A stretch of 64,000 bases of DNA from Granulicella sp. L46 (GTDB lineage Bacteria > Acidobacteriota > Terriglobia > Terriglobales > Acidobacteriaceae). The notes below the pieces were generated by a model. It worked only from the letters and a program-made list of their open reading frames with translations. It ran no database searches and was not told the DNA's origin. The DNA lies in contig NZ_LMUT01000025.1 in the NCBI RefSeq assembly GCF_009765785.1, positions 530,890 through 594,889 of the forward strand, read 5' to 3'. Positions 19,608 to 29,491 of the stretch are shown in pieces. Positions within the stretch are counted from its first letter, which is position 1. Each line of letters begins with the position of its first letter. Both the position numbers and the translations under genes were made by a program.

Positions 19608-20278
19608 TACGGATCAAATTCCAGCAGAGTCTGGACGAGTTAAAAGAGCGCCTCCTGGTCATGGCTGGACTTGTCGAGCAGGCCATTCAGCGAGCGACCG
19701 AGGCCTACACCTCGCGGGACGAGAGCTTGTGTGAGCTGGTCAAGATGTCCGAGCCGGCAATCAACCGCATGGAGCGCGAGATTGATCAGCTTGCGTTGGA
19801 TCTGCTTGCCATGGAACAGCCGATGGCCGTGGACCTGCGCTTCATCCTCTCGGTCATCCGCATCAACGTTGACCTCGAACGTATGGGCGATCAGGCAGTC
19901 AACATCGCCGGCCGCGTGCTGGATCTTGGCAAGCAGGCGAATGTCGATCTGCCGGTAGATATTCCTCGGCTGGCACTGCTATCGGCGGCCATGGTGCGCA
20001 AGGCACTGCAGGCGTTCATCGAAGGCGATGCCGAAATGGCGCAGTCGGTGCTGATGCTCGATGACCAGGTCGACGACATGAATCGGGATGCATTTCGCGC
20101 GCTTGGCGACCTTATCAAAGACAAGCCAGAGTTGGCTCCGCAGGCGCTCAATGCGCTGATCATCTCGCGCAACCTGGAACGCGTTGGCGACCACGCAACC
20201 AATATCGCTGAGGACGTGATCTTCTGGGTGCGCGGCAGGGATGTGCGCCATCATAGCCTCCCTGACGATGGGGATTAG
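19604..20278 (+). CDS. phoU: Phosphate signalling protein PhoU
   Basis: The 224-residue all-helical protein overlaps the pstB stop by ATGA. It carries two PhoU repeats (about residues 15-100 and 120-205), each with the metal-binding E/D-rich pattern ([16 protein letters not shown] and [20 protein letters not shown]). PhoU represses PhoR kinase activity when phosphate is plentiful and modulates Pst transport. It is the last gene of the locus and is followed by a strong terminator. Confidence 0.96.
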   Translation: MIRIKFQQSLDELKERLLVMAGLVEQAIQRATEAYTSRDESLCELVKMSEPAINRMEREIDQLALDLLAMEQPMAVDLRFILSVIRINVDLERMGDQAVNIAGRVLDLGKQANVDLPVDIPRLALLSAAMVRKALQAFIEGDAEMAQSVLMLDDQVDDMNRDAFRALGDLIKDKPELAPQALNALIISRNLERVGDHATNIAEDVIFWVRGRDVRHHSLPDDGD

Positions 20279-20301
20279 CCGAAATCAACAGCTGATTGTG
20301 C

Positions 20302-20330
20302 GAAAGCCCGGAGATTTTCTCCGGGCTTTC
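20302..20330 (+). terminator. Strong hairpin terminator after phoU
   Basis: A 13-bp perfect stem, GAAAGCCCGGAGA (20302-20314) and TCTCCGGGCTTTC (20318-20330), encloses a 3-nt loop. Its descending arm ends in CTTTC followed by GCTTTG. It closes the pst-phoU transcript. Confidence 0.8.
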
Positions 20331-20395
20331 GCTTTGCGTGGGAGCGCAAAATTCTCGCGGCTATGTAGTCTTCCTCACGGCGCACGCGTCTCTAC

Positions 20396-21040
20396 ATGCA
20401 GGAAAGAGCGCAGGTTCAGCAAGCGCAACCCATGATGCCGCAACAAAATCTCCAATCCGCCGAACTGACACTGGCTGAGAACGGGGCAGAGCACGTCACG
20501 CCTTTCGACGATATCGCAGCAGTCCACGCGCTATACGAGGAGAGAATTTTTCGCTTCCTGTTGCTATCTGTGCGCGACCGCGATGTGGCCCTCTCGCTGA
20601 CTCAAGACACGTTCCTGAATGCCTGGCGGACGCGCGCGAACTTTCGAGGAGAGTGCTCGATTGCGACCTGGCTGATGTACATCGCGGTGAATCTGCTGCG
20701 CAGCCACACTCGGACGGAGAGCTTTCGTTTCTGGAAGCGTGTAGGCACTACCGCAGTTAGTGCGGATGATTTAAAGTCCCAACTTCCGCATCCCGAACGG
20801 TCGGCCGAAGCGAAGATGATCGCACAGGCGGAGCTGGAACAGATTTGGCAGAGAGTTGAAACGTTGTCGAGACCACAGCGCACCATCTTTCTCCTGCGCT
20901 TCATCGAGGAACAAGAGTTGGCTGAGATCGCTAAGGTGATGCACATGCCGGTTCCGACGGTGAAGAGTCATTTGTATCGCGCGTTAGACCACGTTCGAGC
21001 TAGCCGATCCGCGGGCTTGAGAAAGAAAGGGAAGAGATGA
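20396..21040 (+). CDS. ECF RNA polymerase sigma factor
   Basis: The 214-residue sigma factor has region 2 at about 40-105 (ALYEERIFRFLLLSVRDRDVALSLTQDTFLNAWRTRANFRGECSIATWLMYIAVNLLR) and region 4 at about 145-200 (LSRPQRTIFLLRFIEEQELAEIAKVMHMPVPTVKSHLYRALDHVR). It overlaps the next gene by ATGA, the usual sigma/anti-sigma arrangement. The target regulon probably includes the Spy-like gene two genes downstream. No clear Shine-Dalgarno precedes the ATG. Confidence 0.92.
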   Translation: MQERAQVQQAQPMMPQQNLQSAELTLAENGAEHVTPFDDIAAVHALYEERIFRFLLLSVRDRDVALSLTQDTFLNAWRTRANFRGECSIATWLMYIAVNLLRSHTRTESFRFWKRVGTTAVSADDLKSQLPHPERSAEAKMIAQAELEQIWQRVETLSRPQRTIFLLRFIEEQELAEIAKVMHMPVPTVKSHLYRALDHVRASRSAGLRKKGKR

Positions 21041-21513
21041 ACAACGATCACCTCACAGTCGAACAGATGGAAGCGTTGATCTCGAATCCAGAGTTGCGTG
21101 AACGATCACGACACCTCCAGATATGCGGTCCCTGCTCGGAAGAGTTTGAGTCCCTGCATGCCGTCCTGTGTGACCTGCGCGCGGGGGTGATCGCATCGTC
21201 TGAAGTGCATCGGCGATTGGCTGTTATGCCAGAGCGTGCGTATCGAACTCCGCGCGCGCTATGGCGCCTGGTCGCGGCGGCAGCTCTGCTCTGTGCCGCA
21301 GCCCCGGTCGCACTGCACCACAAGCCGGCGCATGTTGCCGTCGTCCAGTCGCCACTACTGCAGGCTCAAGCAGCCGTGTCCGACGATCAGTTGATGAGCG
21401 ATGTCCAACAGGATCTGAGTTCATCGGTTCCGCAGGGATTGCTTCCGCTGACCGCGAACGATGCGCCGACGCAATCAACAAGATCAATATCCAGCTCGAA
21501 GGAGAACGAATGA
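21037..21513 (+). CDS. Probable zinc-finger-type anti-sigma factor
   Basis: The 158-residue protein has the anti-sigma zinc motif H-x3-C-x2-C at H26, C30 and C33 (HLQICGPC). A single membrane helix follows at about 76-95 (LWRLVAAAALLCAAAPVAL), then a periplasmic tail of about 60 residues. This topology (cytoplasmic ASD, one TM, periplasmic sensor) is that of RseA-like anti-sigma factors. It overlaps the sigma gene upstream and the Spy-like gene downstream, both as ATGA, so the three are one operon. Confidence 0.82.
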   Translation: MNNDHLTVEQMEALISNPELRERSRHLQICGPCSEEFESLHAVLCDLRAGVIASSEVHRRLAVMPERAYRTPRALWRLVAAAALLCAAAPVALHHKPAHVAVVQSPLLQAQAAVSDDQLMSDVQQDLSSSVPQGLLPLTANDAPTQSTRSISSSKENE

Positions 21514-22193
21514 TTATCCGCAGATTATTTGCAGCCTCTCTTATCGCGGCAGCACCGCTTTGGCTGACCGCACGCACGGCACACGCGCAAGACGTGTCTC
21601 AGGCGACCGCTGCGGCCGCCCCTGCTCCAAGCGCCCAGAGTATGCCAGCACCCGGCGCGCCGCCGCCTCCCGGAAGCAGCGGCGACCGGTCCTGGGGCCC
21701 GAGGCATGATTGGGATCGCGGAGGCCGTCCCGGTCCTGACGGCGGCATGGAACGTGGTCGCAGAGAGGGAAGGGACTGGGCTCACGATGACGGACGTCGC
21801 GACGACATGCTGCCCTTCGGCATGTGGTGGAAGAATCCAGACGTCGCGGCGCGCATTGGCCTGACCGCTGAGCAGCAGAAGCGCATTGGCGACCTGTTCC
21901 TGCAGAGCCGTGTGCAGCTGATCCACATGCACGCTTCGTTGCAAGAGGAGCAGTTGCTGCTGGAACCGCTGCTGGATGCAACGCCATTGGATGAGGCGAA
22001 GGCGATGACGCAGATCGATAAAATTGCCGATACTCGCGCAGATTTGGAGAAGGCCAATGCGAAGATGCTGCTGGACATTCGCGGCGTCCTGACTGCTGAT
22101 CAGTGGACAAAGCTGAGGAACCATCCACGTGGAATGCGTGGACCGGGTGATCGCAGCGACAAAGGGCCGCAGGGTCAACCAGCGACGAACTAG
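21510..22193 (+). CDS. Spy/CpxP-like periplasmic stress protein
   Basis: The 227-residue product begins with a signal peptide ending near TAHAQ (residue 27). A low-complexity Pro/Gly/Arg/Asp-rich region follows, then a helical domain from about 120 with two LTxxQ motifs (LTAEQQKRIGDLF and LTADQWTKL), the hallmark of the CpxP/Spy/ZraP group. Such proteins act as periplasmic chaperones or metal-stress sensors. Coupling to an ECF sigma/anti-sigma pair suggests envelope- or metal-stress feedback. The start at 21510 has GGAG upstream and overlaps the previous stop. Confidence 0.8.
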   Translation: MIIRRLFAASLIAAAPLWLTARTAHAQDVSQATAAAAPAPSAQSMPAPGAPPPPGSSGDRSWGPRHDWDRGGRPGPDGGMERGRREGRDWAHDDGRRDDMLPFGMWWKNPDVAARIGLTAEQQKRIGDLFLQSRVQLIHMHASLQEEQLLLEPLLDATPLDEAKAMTQIDKIADTRADLEKANAKMLLDIRGVLTADQWTKLRNHPRGMRGPGDRSDKGPQGQPATN

Positions 22194-22321
22194 CACCTCC
22201 GTTTCGCGAGCTTCGGCTCTAAGTCATTCGGACGAAACATCGGCGTCGAGCTCAATGCCCGGCGCCGTCCTCTTTGGTTACAGGCACATGCGCGGCACCC
22301 TGGCGCGATTCAAACTGAAAG

Positions 22322-22350
22322 TTGGTCTTCGAGCCAGCTTCCGGTATATA
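22322..22350 (+). promoter_or_regulatory. Probable leaderless promoter of M14 peptidase gene
   Basis: TTGGTC (22322-22327), 17 bases, then TATATA (22345-22350). The ATG at 22358 is seven bases after the -10, so the transcript should begin at or one base before it. There is no Shine-Dalgarno sequence. Confidence 0.7.
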
Positions 22351-22357
22351 AATCGAT

Positions 22358-25321
22358 ATGCGACATTCAGCCTTCCTCTCGGCCTTCCTGGCCGCCGCTG
22401 CGCTTTCTCTTTGCGTCTCCGCCTCCGCTCAAGTTGCGAACACCGAGTACGCACGTGACCCTAACCAGCCGGTAGACCAGCAATACACCAAGAAGATTCT
22501 GGAATACACCACGGACCCGTCGTTCATTTCGCCCCTGGTCAATTATCTGCCCGCCTCCACGACCGTTCCGACGCCCGAAAAGGTATTGGGCGATGTGTCC
22601 GGCGCACCGAACATGCTTCCGTACGCAGAGGACGTGTACAAGTATTTCCGGCTGCTGGCGGCGAGCACGCCGCGTGTGCAGGTGGTAACGATTGGCCATA
22701 GCGAAGAGGGCCGCGAGATGATCGCCGTGGCCATCGCCGATGAGAGTCTGCTCAAGGGTCAGAAGGAAAATAACGAGCGCCTCGCAAAGCTCGCCGACCC
22801 GCGCACAATTGGCATGGATGACGCTAAGGCAGCGCCGCTGATTGACGCTTCTTACCCCGTCTACTACATCACCGGCACCATCCACTCCTCGGAGACCGGC
22901 GCGCCGACAGCGCTGATGGAGATGGCTTACCGGCTAGCCGTGGATAATTCGCCCTACATCAAGTACATCCGTTCGCACATGATCGTGCTGATTACGCCTG
23001 TCGTGGAGGTCGATGGACGCGATCGCATGGTCGACATCTATAAGTGGCACCGCGCGCACCCAACCGAAGACTGGCCCCGCCTGGTCTATTGGGGTCACTA
23101 CGTAGCCCACGACAACAACCGTGACGCCATGGGCATGACGCTCAACCTCACCAACAACGTGCTTAACACCTACGTGGATTGGCATGCGCAGGTGCTGCAC
23201 GATTTGCATGAGTCCGTACCGTTTCTCTACGACAACACCGTCGGCGATGGTCCCTACAACGCGTGGATCGATCCAGTACTCGCCAACGAGTGGGCTGAGC
23301 TCGGCTGGAACAACGTAGCGCAAATGCAGAACTTCGGCATGCCCGGCGTGTTTACGCACGGCGACTTCGACACCTGGAGTCCCGGCTACTTGATGTTCCT
23401 CGCGGGCCTGCACAACGGTATCAGCCGTCTGTACGAAACGTTCGGCAACGGCGGCGCTGACACCGAGAAACGTATCCTCTCGCCAGAGGAGTATTCGCGC
23501 ACCTGGTATCGGCAGAATCCGGCGTTCCCGGTGGTGACGTGGTCGCAGCGCGACAACAATAACTACGAGGAGAGCGCCCTGCTATCGACACTGTCGTACT
23601 TCTCGAAGAACACTCATCACTTCCTGGTGAACTACTACGAGAAGAGCAAGCGTTCAATCCTGAAGCCAACAGTCGAGGGGCCTGCCGCCTACGTCCTCTC
23701 TACGAACACTGCTGAACTCAACCGTCAAATTCAGTTGCTCGAAGTTTTGAAGAAGCAGCACGTGGAAGTTAGCCAGCTCACGGATGCAGTGACGGCCAGC
23801 GTGCCGCCCGCGAAACGCGGCGATAAGCCTACCCAAGAGACATTTCCTGCGGGCAGCTTCGTAGTCCGGATGGATCAACCCTACTCCAGGATTGCCGACG
23901 CGCTCCTGGACAAGCAGTATTGGGCTCCGGATGACCCGCAAAAACATCCATATGATGACACCGGATGGAGCTTCACCGAACTGTTCAATCTGAAGGTGGC
24001 GCGGTTAACCGACCCCGCGATCCTTGCCGCGAAGATGACGAGTGTCGATGATCCTCAAAGCCTCTCAGGTAAGCAGACAGGCACGGGCTCCGTTGCAGTC
24101 ATTGCGAACACTGGGCAGAGCTCGCTGCTGGCGCTCGTGTACAAACTGAAAGATGCACATATCGCAGTTGCGGAAAAAGCCTTCGATGCAGCGGGAAATA
24201 AATACAGCGCAGGCTCGCTCTTGATCAGCGATGCTTCCGACGCCACGCTGGCGCCGGTATTGAAGGAGCTATCGCTCGATGCGACCCGCCTGGCATCAGC
24301 GCCCGATGTGGCGACGCACCCGGTCAAGGCCCCGCGGATCGCGTTCATGCACACATGGCAGTCAACGCAGACCGAAGGCTGGTGGCGCTACGAGTTCGAC
24401 CATGCAGGTGTCCCCTACAAATACATCAGCACCCAGACGGCAGCCGCCGAAGCAGATCTCCGCAGCAAGTACGACGTGATCATTTTTGCACCGGTGGGCT
24501 ACTCAACCACGCAGTCGATTATTAATGGCACCCCGAAGTACGGAAATGCAACGCCATGGCAGACAACGGATCTGACCCCGAACCTCGGTCGCCTGGACTC
24601 CACCCCGGATACCCGCCCCGGCCTCGGGCTTGACGGTTTAGCGCACCTCCGCACGTTCGTCCAACAGGGAGGTCTGCTGATCACGTCGGAGGACACTTCT
24701 GAATTTGCGATCGACAGCGGTCTCGCTCCCGGTGTGTCCGTCGTGAAAGGCGATGCACGCGTCGTCGGCACGGTTCTGGACTCGATCTTTGTGGCACCCA
24801 ACCATCCGGTTGCCTGGGGCTATGGCGCGTCGGTTCCCGTGATCAGCGCGAATGGCATGGCCTTCAACATCAGCAACGTGGAAGGTGGCAGAGGGGCGGG
24901 CCGCACGCTCATGGATCCTTATGCGCAGCGGCCCACAGGGCGTGGAACTCTCGAAGACAGCGATGTGGTCCAAGGACGGAAGGATGTTGATCCTGAGCCC
25001 TTGGCGAAGCAGAAGCCATGGGAGGCGAAGACGCTCAACGAAGAGCAGCTGCGCAACAATCCCTCGGTCATTCCGGCCGCCCTGCGTCCGGAGGTCATTC
25101 TGCGATTTGCGGATGGGAAGGCTATGTTGCTCTCAGGGCTGCTGGCTAATCCGACCTCCATCGCCGAACACGCCATCGTTGTGGATGCACATCTGGGCGC
25201 CGGGAATGTGCTCCTGTTTGCAAATAATCCCGTGTACCGCGGTGAAACGGTGGGGAGTTACCCGCTGGTCTTCAATGCAATCCTGAATTTCGATCACCTC
25301 GGACATCCTGCTAAGCCATAG
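22358..25321 (+). CDS. Secreted M14-family zinc metallopeptidase
   Basis: The 987-residue protein has a signal peptide (cleavage near ASAQ, residue 25). It then has an M14 carboxypeptidase-type catalytic domain with the zinc motif H-x-x-E at H176/E179 in GTIHSSETGAPT and downstream His residues (HDLHESVPFLYDN) in the position expected for the third ligand and substrate pocket. The C-terminal half (from about 640) resembles a class I glutamine amidotransferase-like/ThuA-type fold (APRIAFMHTWQSTQTEGWWRYEFDHAGVPY; LRTFVQQGGLLITSEDTSEF). This large two-part architecture is common in Acidobacteriota exopeptidases. It probably degrades external peptides. Confidence 0.88.
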   Translation: MRHSAFLSAFLAAAALSLCVSASAQVANTEYARDPNQPVDQQYTKKILEYTTDPSFISPLVNYLPASTTVPTPEKVLGDVSGAPNMLPYAEDVYKYFRLLAASTPRVQVVTIGHSEEGREMIAVAIADESLLKGQKENNERLAKLADPRTIGMDDAKAAPLIDASYPVYYITGTIHSSETGAPTALMEMAYRLAVDNSPYIKYIRSHMIVLITPVVEVDGRDRMVDIYKWHRAHPTEDWPRLVYWGHYVAHDNNRDAMGMTLNLTNNVLNTYVDWHAQVLHDLHESVPFLYDNTVGDGPYNAWIDPVLANEWAELGWNNVAQMQNFGMPGVFTHGDFDTWSPGYLMFLAGLHNGISRLYETFGNGGADTEKRILSPEEYSRTWYRQNPAFPVVTWSQRDNNNYEESALLSTLSYFSKNTHHFLVNYYEKSKRSILKPTVEGPAAYVLSTNTAELNRQIQLLEVLKKQHVEVSQLTDAVTASVPPAKRGDKPTQETFPAGSFVVRMDQPYSRIADALLDKQYWAPDDPQKHPYDDTGWSFTELFNLKVARLTDPAILAAKMTSVDDPQSLSGKQTGTGSVAVIANTGQSSLLALVYKLKDAHIAVAEKAFDAAGNKYSAGSLLISDASDATLAPVLKELSLDATRLASAPDVATHPVKAPRIAFMHTWQSTQTEGWWRYEFDHAGVPYKYISTQTAAAEADLRSKYDVIIFAPVGYSTTQSIINGTPKYGNATPWQTTDLTPNLGRLDSTPDTRPGLGLDGLAHLRTFVQQGGLLITSEDTSEFAIDSGLAPGVSVVKGDARVVGTVLDSIFVAPNHPVAWGYGASVPVISANGMAFNISNVEGGRGAGRTLMDPYAQRPTGRGTLEDSDVVQGRKDVDPEPLAKQKPWEAKTLNEEQLRNNPSVIPAALRPEVILRFADGKAMLLSGLLANPTSIAEHAIVVDAHLGAGNVLLFANNPVYRGETVGSYPLVFNAILNFDHLGHPAKP

Positions 25322-25642
25322 AGTTGCAGAAGTGCCTTGCACTTAACGGCAGCGCGCACGAAGAAGTGGATTCGTGGCGCTGCCGGCAAGTGGTACAGAC
25401 CGCTGTGCCGATCGCGGCTTTTGTTTTGCGTGGACGATGGAGAGTGGCTCAAATCTGGATATCTCGCGTCATCATGTCCACTTGCATTTGAAGTCACCTT
25501 GCTGTAATACATTACTTATCCACGAATTTAAGATCCATATACCTGTTTGATTATTGGGAAACCAGACTTAAGCAGATCCCTATACGTTTCTCCCCTTTTT
25601 TTAGGGCTGATCAAGCTGTTATCTCTCTGGAGGAAGCTTTTG
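25322..25642 (+). promoter_or_regulatory. Upstream region of Oar-like receptor with sigma-70-like promoter at 25482-25510
   Basis: This non-coding gap contains TTGCAT (25482-25487), a 17-base spacer and TAATAC (25505-25510), a good sigma-70 candidate about 130 bases before the receptor start. No other gene is supported here; an in-frame upstream extension of the receptor to 25547 lacks a signal-peptide start. Confidence 0.55.
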
Positions 25643-28600
25643 ATGAGACGCATTAGTGTATTCGCACTTGTTCTTTTTCTCTCCCTTGGTACGGCAGTAA
25701 GCTTTGCACAACACGCCACAACTTCACTGCGCGGCGTCGTGAAAGACCCAAGCGGAGCTGTGGTGAGGGACGCAACCATCACGCTGGTAAACGAGGCGGC
25801 GGGCCAGAAACTAACGACTACTTCAAAACAAGACGGCGAATATGCGCTGGAGCAGATTCTGCCAGCAAAGTACACCATCACGGTGACGGCTCCGGGCTTC
25901 GGTGCGCAAACCAAGACCGCCGAACTGCTGGTGGATGAGCCCGCGACGATCAACTTTGGGCTGACGGTGCAGGAAAACACCCAGATTATCGATGTGTCCG
26001 CGGCGGCGCAGACTCTGAACATAAGCGATGCCTCCTTGGGCAGTTCGGCGGACAACGCATTAATCCAGGCACTGCCGAGCGAGACGCGCAACGTGCCGGA
26101 CCTACTATCGCTGCAGCCGGGCGTGCTGGCGTTTCCTCCCCCGGCTGATCCTGCGATGGCAGATAGCCGAAGCGGCGCGGTCAATGGCGGTCGTTCCGAT
26201 CAGGGCAATATTACGTTGGACGGCATCGATGACAACGACCAGGTGCGCGGGCTGGCCTTTTTCGGAGTGCTACGCGAGACCCAGGATTCAGTTCAAGAGT
26301 TCCGTGTGACCACCGGCATTGCCAACGCGGATCAAGGCCGCTCTTCCGGAGCGCAAGTTTCGTTGGTCACCAAGTCGGGCACCAACAAATTTCACGGCGC
26401 CGCTTACGAGTACTTTCGTCCAACTAATACGGTGTCGAATGATTTCTTCAACAAAAATTCTCAATTGTCGAGCGGAGAAGCGAATCGCCCGCCAAAACTA
26501 ATTCGTAACGTCTTCGGCGCGGACTTCGGCGGGCCAATCATCAAGAACAAGCTTTTCTTCTTCGGCAATTATGAAGGAACGAGGCAAGCAGAGAGCGCGA
26601 TTGTCAGCCAGACGACACCGACGGCGAGCTACAAGCAGGGCGTCATCACATACATTGGGGACAACGACGGCGCACCCGGGGGTACGCAGATTGACACCAT
26701 CTCGCCGGCCCAACTCGCCCTGCTCGATGCAAGCTGCGTCGTGTGCGGTTCGGAGGCCTATCCTCCGGGGCCTGGGCCGAATCCAAACGCACTGGCGTAC
26801 TTTGCAACGTTGCCTACTGCCAATACAAATAATCCAGGTTCAGCTGGTGGGGATGGGCTGAATACGGCGTTGTATACGTTCTCCTCGCCCAATCCGAAGA
26901 CGTTGAATACAACGATCGTACGTATCGACTACGTTCCATCGCAGAAGAATCGCCTCTTTGCTCGTGGAAATCTGCAGAAGGACACGACGGCTGGAACGGA
27001 GCAGTTTCCGGGCCAGGGACCATCGACCGAGCTGATCGACAATACGAAAGGCATGACCTTCGGCGACACGTGGACCATTACGCCGACGATGGTGAACGAT
27101 ATCCGCTACGGATACATTCGCCAGGGATATGGTTCGTCGGGCGCGGGTAGCGGCGACTACGTCGATTTCCGTTACATCGCAACGCAAACAGCGGAGACGC
27201 GGAGCACCATTTCGATTATTCCGGTCAACAACATCGTTGACAACTTCAACTGGACTAAGGGGAAGCACAATTTTGAGTTCGGAGTGAACTGGCGGCTGAT
27301 TCATCAGAACCGTTCCTCGAATGTGAACTCTTTCAATTCGGCTTCGACGAATCCGCAGTGGCTCTCGGGGCAGGCGCCTTTGGATCCCAGCACTCTTGGG
27401 GAAGGCATCGATCCTGTCGATAGCTCCTTCACGTTTCCCTACAAAATTGCTTATGCCAACCTGGTGGGAACGATTCCGTCTGTGACGAACCAATACAACT
27501 ATGAAGTGACCAGCCCGACCAGCGGTACGTTGCTCGCAGATGGAGCACCTATCAACCGTCATTTCAGTGCGAACGAGTACGAGGGATATGCGCAGGACCA
27601 GTGGCAGGCACTGCCTAATCTTATGCTCACCTTTGGGTTGCGCTACACGGTGTTGCAGACCCCGTGGGAGACGAAAGGACAGGAGGTTACGCCCACGATC
27701 GACACGGATGCCTGGTACAAACAACGCGAGATCTCCGCGCAACAGGGCGTCATCTATGAGCCTGATTTGAGCTTTGCGCCGGCGGGCAGGTACTACCATA
27801 AGCCCGGGTTCTTCCCCAAGAGCAAGAATAATTTCGCACCGCGTTTTGCGCTGGCGTATGCGCCGGATCCAAAGACATCCATTCGCGCCGGGTTCGGTAT
27901 GTATTATGACCATTTTGGCGAGGCGCTGATCAATGTCTTCGACCAGAACGGTGAGTTCGGGCTGTCCTCGTCGACGACGAATCAAGCAAACGAATTCAGT
28001 ATCGAAAGCGCGCCTCGCTTTACGGACCGGCGCACCCTCCCGTTTACCAATGGAGCGGGAGCGCCGACGACGACGTTTCCGTACACCTATCCCGATGGGA
28101 CCGCACAGATATCCTTCGGTATGGATAATCGCTTGAAAACACCCTATTCGGAGGCGTTTGACCTATCAGTTCAACGCCAGCTTCCGGGCGGCCTGACGTT
28201 TGAGGCTTCTTATGTTGGAAGACTGGGCCGTCACTTGATCAGTCAACTCGACCTCGCGGAGCCCACAGATTGGGTCGATCCCCAGGGTGGCGGAGACTAC
28301 TACACAGCCGGAACGCAGCTATCCAAAATTGCGAACGCGACCGGAGATGATCCGACTGCAACTGTCCAACCAATTCCTTTTTGGGAAAATACCTTTCCTT
28401 TTATGGCGAACGTTGATTACCCAGGAGAGAGCGCAACGCAAGCGATCTATTCCGATGAGTGGGCTCCGAACCAGATTGGCCTGGGCGCGACAACATCAAT
28501 ATTCGATATCGACTATGCATGCGTCTACGGTTGCCCGGAAGGGTGGGTCCCCAAGATGTGGCAGCCGCAGTTCGCCAGTCTGTTTTCACTCTCCACAATT

Positions 28601-29395
28601 GGCATGAGCTACTACAACGCTCTGCAGCTCTCTTTGAAGGCTGTAAATACCCATGGCATTCAAGGTGAGGTTAACTACACCTACTCGAGATCGATTGACT
28701 ACAGCTCAGATGCTGAGCGCTCAAACACGTTTTCCAGCGGCGTCGCTGGCAGTGGAACGATCATTCAGAATACCTGGAGGCCAGCGTTGAATCGAGGACT
28801 CTCCGACTTCGATACAACGCAGCTCCTGACGGCAGACATGGTCTATTCTCTGCCGTTTGGTCGCGGTAAAGCTATTGCGGGCAACACGAGTCGCACAGTG
28901 GATGCATTCATAGGGGGATGGCAGTTCTCAGGTATCTTCCGTTATGCTTCCGGTCTGCCTTTTTCGTTCTTCGAGCCGGGGTACACAACGAATTGGACAT
29001 GGTCCGGCTATGGCGTAGTCACCGACCCCAGCCAGGTGAAGGTGCATAAGCATCTGGACTCCTCGGGAAATCCGGTTTACTTCGACAACGCAAACGCGAT
29101 CAGCGGCGGGGCCCAGTTCGGAACGCCTATCCGCGTTCCGTATCCAGGTGAGGCCGGCGAACGTAATAACTTCCGCGGAGATGGTTACATCAATCTGGAC
29201 GCCGGACTGGCGAAGGTCTGGCAAGTATCGAGGTTTGGAGCCCTGAAGTTCACATGGGAGGTCTACAACGTCACAAACACCAACCGCTTCGATCCGGCGT
29301 TCATCGCAACGCAGCTGACCTACACAATTGGCACAGCTGACACCCTTCTGACACAGCCACGCCGGATGCAGTTCTCTCTTCGCTACGACTTCTAG
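25643..29395 (+). CDS. Oar-like TonB-dependent outer-membrane receptor
   Basis: The product (1250 residues from the ATG at 25643, preceded by AGGA) has a signal peptide (VSFAQ). A carboxypeptidase-regulatory-like domain follows at about 25-105 (LRGVVKDPSGAVVRDATITLVN...YALEQILPAKYTITVTAPGF), then a plug-like region (NGGRSDQGNITLDGIDDNDQ) and a large barrel ending in LRYDF with a terminal aromatic. This is the Oar/CarbRD-TonB family expanded in Acidobacteriota, thought to import oligosaccharides or peptides. It lies between two secreted peptidases (M14 and S9), so peptide uptake is a reasonable inference. Confidence 0.9.
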   Translation: MRRISVFALVLFLSLGTAVSFAQHATTSLRGVVKDPSGAVVRDATITLVNEAAGQKLTTTSKQDGEYALEQILPAKYTITVTAPGFGAQTKTAELLVDEPATINFGLTVQENTQIIDVSAAAQTLNISDASLGSSADNALIQALPSETRNVPDLLSLQPGVLAFPPPADPAMADSRSGAVNGGRSDQGNITLDGIDDNDQVRGLAFFGVLRETQDSVQEFRVTTGIANADQGRSSGAQVSLVTKSGTNKFHGAAYEYFRPTNTVSNDFFNKNSQLSSGEANRPPKLIRNVFGADFGGPIIKNKLFFFGNYEGTRQAESAIVSQTTPTASYKQGVITYIGDNDGAPGGTQIDTISPAQLALLDASCVVCGSEAYPPGPGPNPNALAYFATLPTANTNNPGSAGGDGLNTALYTFSSPNPKTLNTTIVRIDYVPSQKNRLFARGNLQKDTTAGTEQFPGQGPSTELIDNTKGMTFGDTWTITPTMVNDIRYGYIRQGYGSSGAGSGDYVDFRYIATQTAETRSTISIIPVNNIVDNFNWTKGKHNFEFGVNWRLIHQNRSSNVNSFNSASTNPQWLSGQAPLDPSTLGEGIDPVDSSFTFPYKIAYANLVGTIPSVTNQYNYEVTSPTSGTLLADGAPINRHFSANEYEGYAQDQWQALPNLMLTFGLRYTVLQTPWETKGQEVTPTIDTDAWYKQREISAQQGVIYEPDLSFAPAGRYYHKPGFFPKSKNNFAPRFALAYAPDPKTSIRAGFGMYYDHFGEALINVFDQNGEFGLSSSTTNQANEFSIESAPRFTDRRTLPFTNGAGAPTTTFPYTYPDGTAQISFGMDNRLKTPYSEAFDLSVQRQLPGGLTFEASYVGRLGRHLISQLDLAEPTDWVDPQGGGDYYTAGTQLSKIANATGDDPTATVQPIPFWENTFPFMANVDYPGESATQAIYSDEWAPNQIGLGATTSIFDIDYACVYGCPEGWVPKMWQPQFASLFSLSTIGMSYYNALQLSLKAVNTHGIQGEVNYTYSRSIDYSSDAERSNTFSSGVAGSGTIIQNTWRPALNRGLSDFDTTQLLTADMVYSLPFGRGKAIAGNTSRTVDAFIGGWQFSGIFRYASGLPFSFFEPGYTTNWTWSGYGVVTDPSQVKVHKHLDSSGNPVYFDNANAISGGAQFGTPIRVPYPGEAGERNNFRGDGYINLDAGLAKVWQVSRFGALKFTWEVYNVTNTNRFDPAFIATQLTYTIGTADTLLTQPRRMQFSLRYDF

Positions 29396-29417
29396 GTTGT
29401 GTGTCGTAGCTAACCAT

Positions 29418-29460
29418 CAGCCGACGGAGGGGCTCACGCTCTCTCCGCCGGCTGAATCTT
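29418..29460 (+). terminator. Imperfect terminator after Oar-like receptor
   Basis: CAGCCGACGGAG (29418-29429) pairs with CTCCGCCGGCTG (29443-29454) with one A-C mismatch, followed by AATCTTTT. It separates the receptor from the S9 peptidase gene. Confidence 0.7.
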
Positions 29461-29491
29461 TTGCGCAAGATGTAACCTTTTACCAACGCCG